Origin: Armillaria gallica
Lineage: Eukaryota; Basidiomycota; Agaricomycetes; Agaricales; Physalacriaceae
Assembly: GCA_037576215.1 (NCBI GenBank)
Contig: JBANDB010000013.1
Location: 1,488,001 to 1,552,000 of the forward strand
DNA: 64,000 nucleotides
Direction of reading: 5' to 3'
Below the pieces are notes generated by a model. The model saw only the letters and a program-made list of their open reading frames with translations. It was not told where the DNA came from and made no database searches. Below are positions 34,399 to 46,500 of this stretch, one piece after another. Numbering within the stretch: the stretch's first letter is position 1; every line of letters starts with the position of its first letter. A program made the translations under genes and the position numbers.

Positions 34399-34964
34399 GA
34401 GCGAGTCTTTTTCGAACAAGGTGCGCGAATTTTATTGTGCCAGTTGCAGGTTCCTTTGAATTTGCTCTGCAGTCGAAGTGTTGACTCTTTCGTTAATTTG
34501 TTCTCTGCATGTCAATCCTCTGTCACTGATTCCTTCGTACATACTTTGGAATCCTTTGTAAAATCTTCCAATAAATCATAGTAGATTTGTGATGTTGCTA
34601 GAAGCGGACAGAAAGAATCGGGGACCGGCGCGGAACGCGTCGCTACCACGGATTAGGTACAGCCACCACATGCGTCCCGCTTATGGGTGTCGGTCCGAAC
34701 CATCCGCAATACTTCCATGCACTCCGTCCAGCCTGACCAACCTTTCTGTGCATCTCGTTTTTTACTTACGTCGAGGCGTCGAGGTGGATACAGTCTAGCA
34801 TCAAGGCTAATACCGATGGGTTAAGCTCTAGATTACATCGCAATACGTGCTATTCCATGCATTCAGCAAGTATTCCAGTGCAAGATAATCATTCAAAGTA
34901 ATTTAAATTTCACAGAGATGATTTGGGCCGAAAAGAATGTCCAAATTTCCTACCGCATTTGATG

Positions 34965-35520
34965 TCAGGTACTGATTGTGGTACTCAGTATTTCTACTGC
35001 CATCTGGAAGGGAGGCGGCCCCTGCGTTGGCAAGGGCCAATTCGCTTGAATTTGTGATTTCTCGATGCGTGGATTATACATATAATTACGCACATCAGTC
35101 GGTTTAGCTGAATGCCAGTCTGTGCGCGCTCCAGAGCTCCCCCTTTCCCATATCAAAGTATTGTATTCTCAGGATCATCCAAATCGCCTGTACCTGTCAC
35201 CAGTCCCTTAGTACTGGAGTCCGTGCGAGTTTGATCTACCTGCAGGATGATTTCACCGTGTTGGTGGTCTCTTCGCGACATTTGGAACAGTACTTCGATG
35301 CCGAGAAGCTTGGACGTCCTTGGTTCTTGTCTTGTTGACAATAGGATTATTCGTTTCGATCTTGGCAGGAAACATTGGCCTTGCAGCGACTCCACAAAAA
35401 GACGAAGTGGCAAGAGGTGGCGAGAAGTTGGCTAATTTTCGTCAGGGCTTCGATGATGAATGGGTAACCTTTAGCCAATAGTTTCGTTGCACCGTAAGTA
35501 CATGCTTCAACGTTCAGCCT
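34965..35520 (-). CDS. Hypothetical gene fragment
   Basis: Unrecognised minus-strand frames in series: MRLNVEACTYGATKLLAKGY (about 35520), then KLLGIEVLFQMSRRD and QVDQTRTDSS (about 35310-35190), then a basic/Pro frame (PLPTQGPPPFQMAVEIL) ending at 34965. They shift frame between pieces, so introns or mutations must lie between. No domain seen. Confidence 0.3.
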
Positions 35521-35589
35521 CATGCATCGGATAGAATCTCCATTAGATCGATGCATGTATGCATCGTTCTGGGTGCCGATTCCCGAAAC

Positions 35590-35775
35590 GTAATAGGGGG
35601 GGGATCCTCAGCGAGAAGCTTCGTTAAGCGCCTACCACATTGCGGACAAACCAGAAGCAAGGCATGCATCCCTGCTGTCGTAGGTCCCATACCACGTCGA
35701 AGCCTCTCGTTTTTAAGCTGTTCTCATCGGCATCGATACATACGAGTATAATCCCCTGCACGGCTCTAGTTTGCT
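35590..35775 (+). pseudogene. Junction of an X fragment and a metacaspase exon start G
   Basis: 35610-35628 repeats AGAAGCTTCGTTAAGCGCC of gene X. It is followed by an acceptor (GTCGTAG) and a plus-strand caspase exon start (YHVEASRF, stop, AVLIGIDTYEYNPLHG) that breaks off at about 35775. It faces copy E in the opposite orientation and is clearly a rearrangement remnant. Confidence 0.6.
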
Positions 35776-35979
35776 CATTACATACCAAAATTGATATATA
35801 GCCGCGTACATTTCACCTAACTGTGCAATACCGGTACAAATACTTACGTCCACAATTCGATTTGAAGACTGCTGATAAGTAATACGGGCATATACGACGT
35901 GGAAGGGGAGGATTCCTGGGTTCAGCATGAGTTTGCTGTAACGCGACACACGATTCACTTTACATCAAAATCTAGCATT

Positions 35980-37400
35980 TTATACCTGATACCAAATGCG
36001 TTCGTATCTGTGGTTCCCAGTAACAACCGGAGTCTGCGAATATGACTGATTCAGAAGTTCAGCAAGTCCGACATACGTTACTCCCTTTTTCCAAACACCA
36101 GATTTCAGAACATCAACAAGCGTCTTGGTGAAAATCCCGCTGTATCCATCATTTCCCGTGGTCTCCTTGGCATACTGGTAATCCCTACACGCTGCCAGAA
36201 CTATGTAAGAACCCATGTCGGGCTCCCAATCCTTCGATAATATAGATCGATAGCAAGGCAGGTCCTTCAGTCTTTGATCCGCGGCATGTAGCATATCATT
36301 GACATCAGAATGAAAGGTTGGTCGCGTAGTGCGTACTGCCGTTCCTCGGCCTTGTCGTTCAAAACTCGTCGCATGGCAGCAATCTGTAATGAGTGTAATG
36401 TGATGTCCCTTTGCTTGGGATATCATTGTGAGCAGAGTGCTAAGCTCCCGGTCGCTGATGTCGGGTATCCAGTGCTCATCAGAGTCAATGGTGTCACGGT
36501 CGATGGGGCACAGAGCCTCGACAGGGCAATCACCGGTCTGGCATATGGATTCTGTGGACAAATGCTCTGAACAATAGTAACTCGAGCCGTGTCCCGCGTA
36601 ATAAATGATGATATTGTCGCCAGGCTCAATGTCGGGGTTATTTATGAGACTGTAGAGCATGTTCATGATGTTGGACCGGGAAGGTGTAAGCGGATCACCC
36701 GAAGGGGTGGGAATTTGAGAGCCAAGAAGGCATTGAATGCGTTTTTCTGGTACGCCAACGTCTTCAATCAAGGATTTCTTCATCAATTTTGCGTCTGACA
36801 CACATCCTTGCAGGGGATTAGACTCGTAAGCGTCGATACCGATGAGGACAGCCCAAAAGCGCGACGGATCAAGGTAGTGCTGGGTCTAGGACAACTAGGA
36901 TGAACAACGAGGGTCGATGATATGGACATATACGCTTACAGCTGGGGTTGGGGTAGGCTGAGGATGGGGTGCCGGAAGGTTACGACGAAGGTCGCAAAGC
37001 CGTTTCAGTTGTTTTATATCATTGTTACTTGACGCCGACAAGTTGAATGTTTGAAAGAAAAGCAGGACAGGGCAGCAAAGACGCCTCCACGGTGATTTAG
37101 CGCGCCTTCGAGCTTCTCGCAAAACCGCTGCAGAGTCGATGCCTTCATGAACGACCATCCCAAACTTCTCTGCGAGTCGCCACTCAACCTCCTCCAAACG
37201 CTGTAGCTCCAGCAAGTCTGGATGCTGAGGTATATCCTACGCGGTGAGTCTGATGAGAGCTGCAGTGTCCACAAAGCGAACTCGTACAGGGCCAGAGGTG
37301 TCTTGGGGGATCGATCCTGGTGAGGCCGATTGCGGCTGATGATGGGGAACGGGATACACCTGAGAATTTGTTCGGTATCATAAGCAACCGAGCGAATAAC
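35980..37400 (-). CDS. Metacaspase-like protein E, caspase exon intact
   Basis: Second copy with an uninterrupted caspase exon (36885-35980). It opens LDPSRFWAVLIGIDAYESNP. His of YYAGHGSSYYC and Cys of TDCCHATS (36373-36384) are both present, and the end is SYSQTPVVTGNHRYERIWYQ. An intron at about 36886-36939 (GTAAGC..CCTAG) separates it from a helical exon, 37236-36940 (LEEVEWRLAEKFGMVVHEGI, SAAVLREARRRAK). Before that lies an exon with VYPVPHHQPQ and SGPVRVRFVDTAAL (about 37362-37250). The first exon was not identified. Same architecture as D; CpG-rich. In the family such proteins are Ca-dependent peptidases; the role of this one is unknown. Confidence 0.8.
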
Positions 37401-37459
37401 GAATAAGAGACATACAGTCCGATGAATGACTGAGCGGAATGTTATCTTGCTCATTATAA

Positions 37460-38539
37460 ACGAGTCCCCGAGAGTTGAGGTGCAGCGTCGCGGTGGAAAG
37501 GCTGCTGGGTTCCACGTAGTAGCATCTGGGGATCGTCATTATTTATATTTAAGATCAAGGAATCTGATGCACCATTTCGCATTTAGACATTTAGTCACAG
37601 CGTCTGTCTGTATGTGATCCCGGTAAACAGTGTGACTGAGTTACTTAAAGCCGTCGGCGAAGTCATGCTTCGTTGCGTCTTAGTGCGACCGTAGTGTCAA
37701 AGCCACAGCGAACCTCGGCGCGTCGGGTAAAACAGAAAATACTGTGACAGTCCCGCAATTTCACCGTAAGGTTCTGGATTATAGCGTCGTTCCAGGCTGA
37801 GTAGGATGACCTGCCATTGGAGGGGTAGAGAACGCAATGACTGCTCCAGCAACTGAGACCAAAAGCTACCCAAAACCATGACTTGTGAACGACGGCGAAG
37901 CCAATAAAGTTGTGTTGATCTAAAGTCATGTAAGATGTGTGACACCTGCTCCGCCTAGGGAACTCAATTCAAGGTCCCTGTGCCACCAAAGGAAGGAAGA
38001 ATCAGATTCGGACTGCGACAGAGAGTAGTCTGGTCCTTACCACTTGCTGGAAGGATTCGGTTGGCTGAACTCTGATTCGCGCACTGATCGCCGGCATCTT
38101 TCCGGTGCTTGCGGTAATAGCGGCAGTCTTAATTGAATTTTTGCTGTCCCCATGTCGCCGCATCGAATCTGAGCGCTTGACCACTGCAGGGGAATTTTCT
38201 CGGAAGGAGGGAAGGAAGTTGCAAATCAATGTCGTAATTGCCGTATTATAAACATGCCGAGCCACGTGCTGTGGACCCGAGGACTTTGTGCCAGTACACA
38301 CACGACACCACACGACACTACGACGCCAACACCAACACACATCTAGTTTGGACTCATGACTTGCTCATGCGAATTTTGTTCTGCACTTAAGACTTCAGAA
38401 TAGCAGGGCAGTGGTACTAATTAGTAGTCGCGCTGGCACGAAGTCCCTATCAAGGGAACTAGTGCTAAGCAAGTACTAAGACCAAAGACCATCGAGTATT
38501 AAGATCTCAGATCTGTATACAATGGACAGACGCCCGGCA
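37460..38539. other. No gene recognised; probable 5' exons or flank of E
   Basis: Only short frames on both strands. The first exons of metacaspase E may be here but could not be matched to those of D. Confidence 0.35.
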
Positions 38540-40150
38540 CAAAAATAGTTCAACTACTACACCTATTTGGCGTACTCGGCCAAATTCATAAGCTCCTCCT
38601 GGATCGAAATGATAGTAGCCATTCTTGTGTACTTGAAAGAATGTGCGATTGTAGCCATAGTCGAGCAAAGCTTACTGGTTCTTGGCAGATGCTCTACATA
38701 TCGTATACCCAGTTTCGCACGTTGGCATCCAAAAAATCAAACGTTACTTCAAATCAAACCTTATTGCAATAGCGCCCTTGGAACTCCGAGTCGCCGACTT
38801 TCATAAGGAGTGACTGTGATGGTCGTGGCACTCTCCAATGCGCACGTCTTCATTTTTGCTTCATTTCCGCTTCCTCCTCCATCTCAAGGAAGGTTCTATG
38901 ATGGCTGCTGAGCCTAATTCTGTCACGTATCTAACACCCGGCCGTCGCAGAGAGCTATCCCAGTAGTGCTTTCGCCTTCCTTTTCCTGGATCATGTCTTT
39001 CCCAGCTGAACGTGACACATTTTGCATGACAACTGCAATCATTGCTAGCACAACTGTTTACAAAATCGCCCATTGAATGTAGTTGATAGACAGATAGCAG
39101 TACGCCCGTAGAATGCCTCATTTCGACCTCAATAGAAATCATCTATCCCTACGGCAACATCTGTATCCGATAGTTTATTTTGGTAAGTAGGAATTGAATG
39201 TGAGGGGCTTGGAACTCTGTGCCATGATGAGAGGGCTGCCGCTTTAAGCCGGTGGTTTCGTTTCGCCTTAGATGGCTTCTACCGCAGTATCGACTTCTAA
39301 TGCCTCGTATACGATGTCCACCAGAGTGATGTCTGGAAAGGTGCGTTTGGACGGAGAAGTGAGGAGATTCTAAGGCTTTGATGGGTCTATAAGCTTCGTT
39401 AAGCGCTTGTTTGGGGGGGCGCGCTTATTGGTTCCCGTTCTCCTGTCTCGCCATTTACTTTGTCGGAAGGAAGCAACTAATGAATAAGTGGCTACGAGCT
39501 GTTATTCGTCGGATAATTCTAGCGCTTGATGTGTGACGCAGCGAGTAGGTAAACAGGTTTCCTCGTTTTTCTGTTAGTACACATCTTCTTCACACGCAAT
39601 GAAACAATACAAACCGACTGTATTTATGGTGCGAACCACTTGGTCGCCAGTAGCCGCCAATTTGGTCCAAATTTTTTTAAAAACCTAAATCTTCCTGAAA
39701 AGTCATTTGCCGAAGGCAAAAAAAAATTTCCGAAAAGTGTGACATGAAATGACCTCAGTCACATCCCCTGCCATTTTGTGACACACTCGCCAAATTGAGA
39801 CAAGCCTAGTAGATGATTTTGACCCAATCGAAAATTGTTCTAGAGGATTTGTTCCTCCATCAATTAGAGCATTTCTAGAAGAGGGACTTTTTCTCTGGTC
39901 ACTTGTGACCACTGCAGAAACATTGTCACATCTTGGTGGTGACTAAGTGGTTTGCACTATAGGTGGCGAGGTTGTTATGGAAGATTCTCGATATTTGCAC
40001 AGACGTATCTCATGGGGTCCTGAGGTAATATTAGTGGGTTGGGTGTTGTGGATGGTAAGGCTTGTTGACAATTATGGCTACTTCCGCACCAGATAGACAA
40101 TAATCATCTCGCTAGTGTGAGACACGACCTTTAAAATGATAGATTAGGCC
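38540..40150. pseudogene. Second, degraded copy of the Y-X segment
   Basis: Aligns in order with 28840-30430. 38550-38700 (minus) keeps FFQVHKNGYYHFDP of frame Y. 39190-39500 (plus) repeats gene X (GAGGGGCTTGGAACTCTGTG) with stops, small deletions and frameshifts. 39530-40150 matches the spacer after X. A MITE at 39627-39959 is absent from the first copy. Confidence 0.75.
39627..39959. mobile_element. 333-bp MITE with TA duplication
   Basis: Inverted ends: TGGTGCGAACCACTTGGTCG on the left and TAGTGCAAACCACTTAGTCA on the other strand at the right, differing by transitions. TA flanks both ends (39625-39626, 39960-39961). The paralogous segment at 30215-30245 lacks it. No coding capacity; probably moved by a Tc1/mariner-type transposase. 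Confidence 0.85.
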
Positions 40151-40270
40151 ATGGTGGCCAGGATGTTCACTTAAGTTACCTGGTATATAGGGGAGTACTT
40201 TTCAAGAATTGGTTTATTTCAATAAGCATAATTATACCAAATGTAGATCACCCAAGCCACCACCTATCTT

Positions 40271-40420
40271 TTACAACTAATACCAAACACAATCGTACCT
40301 ACGGACCCCAGTAATGACTGGGGTCTGAGTGTCTGACTGATTCAGAAGGCAAGCAAGCCCAACATATGTCATTTCCTTCTTCCAGTTGTCTGACTTCAAA
40401 ACGCTGACATGCTCTGCAAG
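40271..40420 (-). pseudogene. Metacaspase C-terminal fragment H
   Basis: Minus strand. VLKSDNWKKEMTYVGLACLL and TQTPVITGVRRYDC match the end of the caspase exon of E. It stops abruptly at 40420, where an LTR-like sequence begins, so a retroelement probably cut it. Confidence 0.75.
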
Positions 40421-42087
40421 TGTTTACACATGTAATTTTGCAATTTCTACAAATGAATACATGCTACAATGACCAGGTACTAAGGCACTGAGGAATACAA
40501 CAGAGCACAGTGATTATAATGCCAGTAATGAGATTACCCAAGTAAAGCTGGGTGGAGCACATGACTTAACCTAAGAACAGTACTAGAAAGGCTGCACTAG
40601 GTATAAAGTCCCAGTGCTTGACACTAAGTGCTCAGCCAGGGCACAGTGTGTGTGTGCTAAGAATAGAACAGGACACGCTTGTGAGATAATTAAAGCTTCA
40701 CACAATATTGCTCTATGACGCGCAAGGCCTGGCAGATCCAGAACTTAGAGCTCTAGACTTTGTGATGTCAGTACTTAAGTAAATCCGAATCTTCTGACTT
40801 CAGCCAAAGCATGCGAGGCCTAGACAAGGAGCTCGTTGCCTTCACTACTATAGATTTCCTAAAAAGAATATAATGAAGCAAAATAAGAGTTGCGTGCTAG
40901 GCTGCAACTCTGAGGAGATAGCAACTGACATCAGTACACATGTAATAGCGATGTTAACCGACATTGCAACACTCAGAGACAGGATCTGGCCCCGAACCAG
41001 ACTCCTGAGTCAGCGCCAAGCTATGGCATGATAATGGCAACATGCATGGGATGCAGGTGAAGGAGCTCAGCAACCTAAATGATACTAAAAATGGTACTGC
41101 TAATTTGTAGAATGTAGAATAGATAAATAGTGCAGTGTAATTGTAATGTACAAGTTTCAGACCCCTGTTGTAGTCACATGCAAGCCTCCAGCTTGACACC
41201 ATAGCTTCAGGATCAGTTTGTAACTTCGAGCAAGAGAATATATCTAGAATTGATATCATATTGAGTGAATTGAGTTGCGTGCGAGGCATAGAAAGCTAAC
41301 ACAGCACTTGTGTGATTGTTAATTGGTTGGGTGACTTGTGCTCTGACCTAAGAAGAAGAGTTTAGTGTCATTGAGGATGTGCTCTTGTACTTTGAGGGTT
41401 TTGTGTGATGCGAGGCACTACAGGTGGCAGAGGTTTAAACCCTTTGGCTTGATTAGTGCTTGCTTGAGGGTGTATATTTCCCAAGTGGCATAGGTTCAAA
41501 CCCTGTGGCTTGCGGATGGGGTTTTATAAGGTTTTCTGTGTCTCTGGATCGCATAGGTTAGAACCCTGTGGATCTATGATTGGTTTAGAAGCTTGAGCAT
41601 GTAGGTTAGAACCCTGTGGATCTATGATTGGTTTAGAAGCTTGAGCATGTAGGTTTGAATCCTGTGGCTTTAGTGGAAGGTTTTGTGAAGTGTTTCTGCT
41701 TGGAGCACAAAGCTTTGAGCCATGTGTTGCGTGTTTTAAGTCATTTGAGGTCATTCCATGTGTCGCTCTAGACTTTGTGAGGGTTTTGTGTATGTCTGTT
41801 GACATTGTGTGTATTGTACTACACCTTGCCTTGAGGCCCAGCAACAACTGTTGCTCCTCTTGTTATTAAAAGCCTTTGGACTTAGAGAGATCTAGATACT
41901 TGACGCATGCTATCACTGTACTTGTGTACCTTATATTTTGAGAGTTTGGTTCTTGTGTTTCTATCTGCTTCTATCGCATCAGAATCCTCCATGAACTTGA
42001 GGGTTTGTGTGTGTAGTGTTGGGTGTGGGTGTGATTAGTGTCTTTGACGTGGTTGCATTTCTAGCTTGCACACACAGAGACTCTTCA
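40421..42087 (+). repeat. Probable 5' LTR of Gypsy-4
   Basis: Begins TGTTTACACA exactly where the metacaspase fragment ends. It ends CTCTTCA just before TTTGGAGCCCACCACGAGG, which resembles a fungal Gypsy primer-binding site. No coding potential. The start is inferred, since no partner LTR is in the window. Contains the B-box-like array at 41432-41662. Confidence 0.4.
41432..41662 (+). repeat. Array of five B-box-like motifs, with two identical 48-bp units
   Basis: GGTTTAAACCC (41432), GGTTCAAACCC (41493), GGTTAGAACCC (41556 and 41604) and GGTTTGAATCC (41652), each followed by TGTGG or TTTGG. The two GGTTAGAACCC units are identical over 48 bp. All resemble the Pol III/TFIIIC B box (GGTTCGANTCC), but no A box or tRNA fold accompanies them. 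Confidence 0.6.
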
Positions 42088-42559
42088 TTTGGAGCCCACC
42101 ACGAGGGGGGGAAGCAGTTTCATTTGAAACTAGAGCAACTATATTCGAAAGAATTTACTTACACTTGAAGTGTACTGCACTTATAATTATCAATGATTTC
42201 CTCCTCTGAGAGCAAATCTGCTAGTTGCTCTTCATTACTGAGAACTACTAGTGAAAAGGGTTGTTAATTCCCAGAAGAATGTCTACTGTCTGTACGTCAG
42301 AATAGCTGGACCAAGTCAACCTTGAGAGCCCAAGACCAGATCAGCAAAAGCAGCCAGTGGAATCCCTGTGCCAGCAATCTATCTATTTCCCATGCAACAA
42401 TGGCATCAGGATAGAGTTGACACAAACTGAGCTGCCAGGAAACCAAGGAGCACGTCAGTACCATGACCATCCCCAGTTCCCGATTTTGAGTTTAGTCTCT
42501 TTTGATGTTGGATACCACCCAGCAAAGCTGCTCCTACAGAGCCAGTACCCAGTTCTAAT

Positions 42560-43543
42560 TTGAACTTGCAACCTATAACAAACCAAAATCCAGGCCCAAC
42601 AGCCCCATGTAATCAACAGATTGCAAAAATGGCACTATCTATGCCAGGCCCGAATGAAAAGGCCGCCCCACGATTTGAAAGTTCCTCTGACCTAGAGGAG
42701 CTTGAGCAATTCTTCACTAGACTTGAAGACCTCTTTGATAAGTGTGCAGTGATGGATGAGGATGAGAAAAAGAAAGCCACAGTGTCGTATATGGATATTA
42801 AGATGGAGCGACAGTGGAAAGTTCTCCCCAAGTATGCTGCCAGTGAAAAATATAAGGACTTTAAGTCAGAAGTAATGGATTGCTATGATGGCACACGTGA
42901 TAGTGACTGTGACACTGTGTAAGAACTAAAGAGATTGGTTCGTCGCTATGATATAGCACAGATATCTGACAAGAGTCAGTTCATGGAGTTCAAGAGGGAG
43001 TTTCAAGTACTCACGTCTGCGCTAAGCAAAGTACTGTCAAACTGGGAATTGGTGGATGCCTTCTTGGCACCTATGTCTGATGAATTGTACAGGTCTATCA
43101 AGCTTCAGTTAGAATGCCTCCCAGTGCCCATGGGCTTAACCAAAAGGGAGAACATGGATCCATACACCCTGAAAGAGATTATGGAAGCTGGTTTGTGAGT
43201 GCTACAAGGAGTGTTCTCATCAATGGACAGGAAAAGAGACAAGACTAGAGGTATTCCAATGGCATCAACCACAACATGGGAGCAGCATAGGTCTATGACA
43301 GCTGCACACAATTCTCCTGCAGTTGAGGACAGGACTGTTAAGCAGGAAGAAATAGGAAGTGTCATGGCGGTCATGAAAGACTTCATGGAACAGCAGACCT
43401 TGGCAAGTGACAAGAGGCTGGCAAGCTTAGAAAAGGCTATGATAGAAAACCAGAAGAGTATTCTAAGCTTCTTGCAGCAACAGGCAATGATGAGCCTCCA
43501 GGCTCTGTATGCTCAGAATTCGCAGATTTTGCCTGCTAATTAA
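42560..43543 (+). pseudogene. Gypsy-4 gag (capsid part)
   Basis: Retrotransposon capsid-type protein, charged and helical (SSDLEELEQFFTRLEDLFDK, EFKREFQVLTSALSKVL). One frame with stops at 42920 (TAA) and 43196 (TGA). The C-terminal part is a coiled coil (MAVMKDFMEQQTLASDKRLA). It breaks off where the long inverted repeat starts. The N-terminal part before 42560 is not clear. Confidence 0.7.
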
Positions 43544-43554
43544 TGCTACTGTCC

Positions 43555-46500
43555 TTCAATGGACTTTCAGCAAATCAATGATTGCACACACACTGATACC
43601 ATTTTTATCCTATGGCAACCACTCCTTATGTGCTTTGTTATCCATCCCATCTTGCCACACATCATAATTGCCATACTTCATCATGGCAAGGCACCTTCGA
43701 TCGACAATCATCCCAATACAGAATTGACGCATCACTCAGAAGCACCTAGTTGACGTGCTCATTGATCACTTAATGAAAGTGACGTGATTGATGCGAGTAC
43801 CCTCCCAGCTACGGCAACTACAGACCACATTTACTAAGGCTGTTACTTCACCAAGGCCTCAAGAAAACGTTACCTCACATGTACTCCTCAGCACGACGAC
43901 TATTGCTCAAGTAATCCGCAGCTAAACAGCACCTCACGATCTGCTCATCGCTCAGCAAAACCATATGGTTCTCATCCATACGAGGCAATGTCGATGAGTT
44001 GCTGTTACTTTAGAAGACCAAGGGCCATATGTTACCTACAATTTTTACAAAGCCAAGGCTTTACAGCCTTACTAAGTCTCGCATATCTACTCTATTTATA
44101 AATTCATACTTGTAGTATAAAAACTAGCTAGAAAACGTAGTTACAAGGAGTTCATCACTAGTTGACCCCAGACTACATCAATTATCGTCACGCACTAGTC
44201 TATTGCCAGTAAACCACATCTATTCACCGTTCTATGGCAATATACTGTTTACCCCAGCATATTCTCGATTGCACATCGACTCTTGAGCTCACCAGAGTTA
44301 TTCCATGGTTTTTAACTGTGAAGAGTCCTTCGCTATGCACTCTTTGCTCTTAACACTATTGGTGCACGCTCATATTGTGCCAATACGTGATTGCTGCGCC
44401 ATACCTCGCCCACGTTATCTTTTATAGGCCATCATCGTTTCACTTTCACACCATTGGAGTTTTTACAGTTTCCCTTTCACCATCATTATCATCACCCACT
44501 TGGCTAGTCTCAGAGCAGACTTAGGATCAGTTCAGCAGTTTTTGTATAGTATCAGTCCCTTGAGTGGACTTGAAGGTTAGTTTTGACATAGGATAGGATC
44601 ATTTCAGTACCAGACCAGTTTCGACATTGACTCAGCACCCTTGCATCTTATAGGACCAGTATCATCGCCAGTTTTTGTAGTTCCATGTTTTCTCTCGCCA
44701 GCCCACCCTCAGCACCTCGTTCCACATTTATTTTGACACTCGCAGTCCCCACACTGTTTTCTCATCGCCTCGCTCACCCATAGACTATCACTGCCTGTTT
44801 AGTCTATTCTCCATTGTTCATCCCACTCCAATTACCGTTGAGCGACATTTTCTAGTCTCGCAGCACATTTTCTCATACAGATTCATGGTATTCATGTCAT
44901 GCCTGTTTTTGTTCCCTCTCATTTCAAGAGATCCCTACTGGCTTGAAGCCATAGCTTTTAGTACTCGACTACCAAGCAGTACTACTTCACAGACTTAAAG
45001 TCACAGTGTATTCTTGCGTATAGAGGAATTGTTCTACTGCATGGAGGTGCCCGAACCACTTGCACACACGATCACCTTGATTGCTGTGCTACTACATTAA
45101 TTACCCAATCTCATTCTGAGTTGGTGTTGCTGTTGCCATGGAAGTCTTAGGCCCATCAGCGAATAGAGTGCCAGGCCCATCTTACAAACCAGCTCATAGG
45201 ATGAATAACTATGGGCAAGACCATAGATGTGTGTGCTTCTTCTGTGGAGAAACAGATGGGCACATCTCGAGTGAGTGTCTAGTTAAATCTTCATATATAA
45301 AGGCAGGGAAGATAGAGATTGTTGATAAAAGATCTTGTCTACCTGGTGGAGGTGAAATCCCAAAAGACATATGAGGACAGTATGTCAAGGACCATGTTGA
45401 TGAATACTATGTGCAGGTAAAATCTGGCAAGACACTGATGAGCCTAGACTTCCGTGGCAATGGCAACACCCAAAACTCGGAGAGAGCTTAGGCAATTAAT
45501 GTAGCAACACCAAAATCAAGGCAATGTGTTTGCAAGTGGTTCAGTACACCTCCATGCGGTCAATTCCTCAATAACGCAAGATACACTGTGACTTTTCAGT
45601 CAGTGAAGTAGTACTCTTGGTCAAGGAGTACTAATAGATGTTGGCTGTAAGCCAAGAAGGATCTCAATAAACAAGAAGGGACAGAATCTGGTATGACTTG
45701 AATACCAAGAAACCGCAATAGAAACTGCAAAAATGGTCTAGAGACCATGAAAATGGATCTAGAAATTGTGGCAATGGACTAGAAATCGTAGCAACGCGCT
45801 AGAAATTGTAGTGATGAGCTAGAAATTGTGGGGGATGATGAGAAATTGTGTGGAAGGACTGGTAATCGTAGCAATGTGCTAGAAGATGTGGCTTGAGGGT
45901 GTACCTAATATTGTGAGTTGAAACAATAGCAATAAATGTATGGAGACTGCAAGAAACTGGTAGAAATTGTAGCAACTGAGGTGCTGAGTGGGGTGCTGCA
46001 GCAATAGATGCATGGCAACTCTGAACAATGGTGAAGACAAGGGTGATCCTATGGAGCTGAACTGGGCCTACACAGAGGCAATACTGAACTGGGTGATGAA
46101 AACGATGGCGATGTAGAAGGTGAAAGCGATAAAACAATCCTATGTGGTGAAAGTGAAGTGATGTTGTGGCATTAAAAGACAAAAGCAAGTTATTGATGCA
46201 AGATTTTGTGTATTGGTGCAACCAATAATGTTTAAAGAGTAAAGCAAGCAGTGGGGAATAACTTGGAGTAACCGTAGCTGACTGGTAATGCCGTAGCCTC
46301 GTCAACTGGGTAAGAACTAGCTCCAAAAATGTGGTATCTACCTAGTTTTTATACTACAAGTACAATTTTATAAATAGAATATTCTTCGGAGCCTTAGTAA
46401 GGCTGTAAGTCCTTGGCCTTTGTAATAGCCATAGTAAACATATGGTATCTGTGGTTCTAAAGTAACAGCAAGTCCTCGATGTTGCCGTGTATGGATGCGA

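Noticed and set aside
41432..41662. CRISPR-like or tandem tRNA array
   Set aside because: Repeats are few and degenerate, with no tRNA fold and eukaryotic context.
45799..46326. 175-codon minus-strand ORF
   Set aside because: His/Leu/Ser-rich low-complexity frame inside an inverted-repeat arm; the other arm does not keep the frame open.
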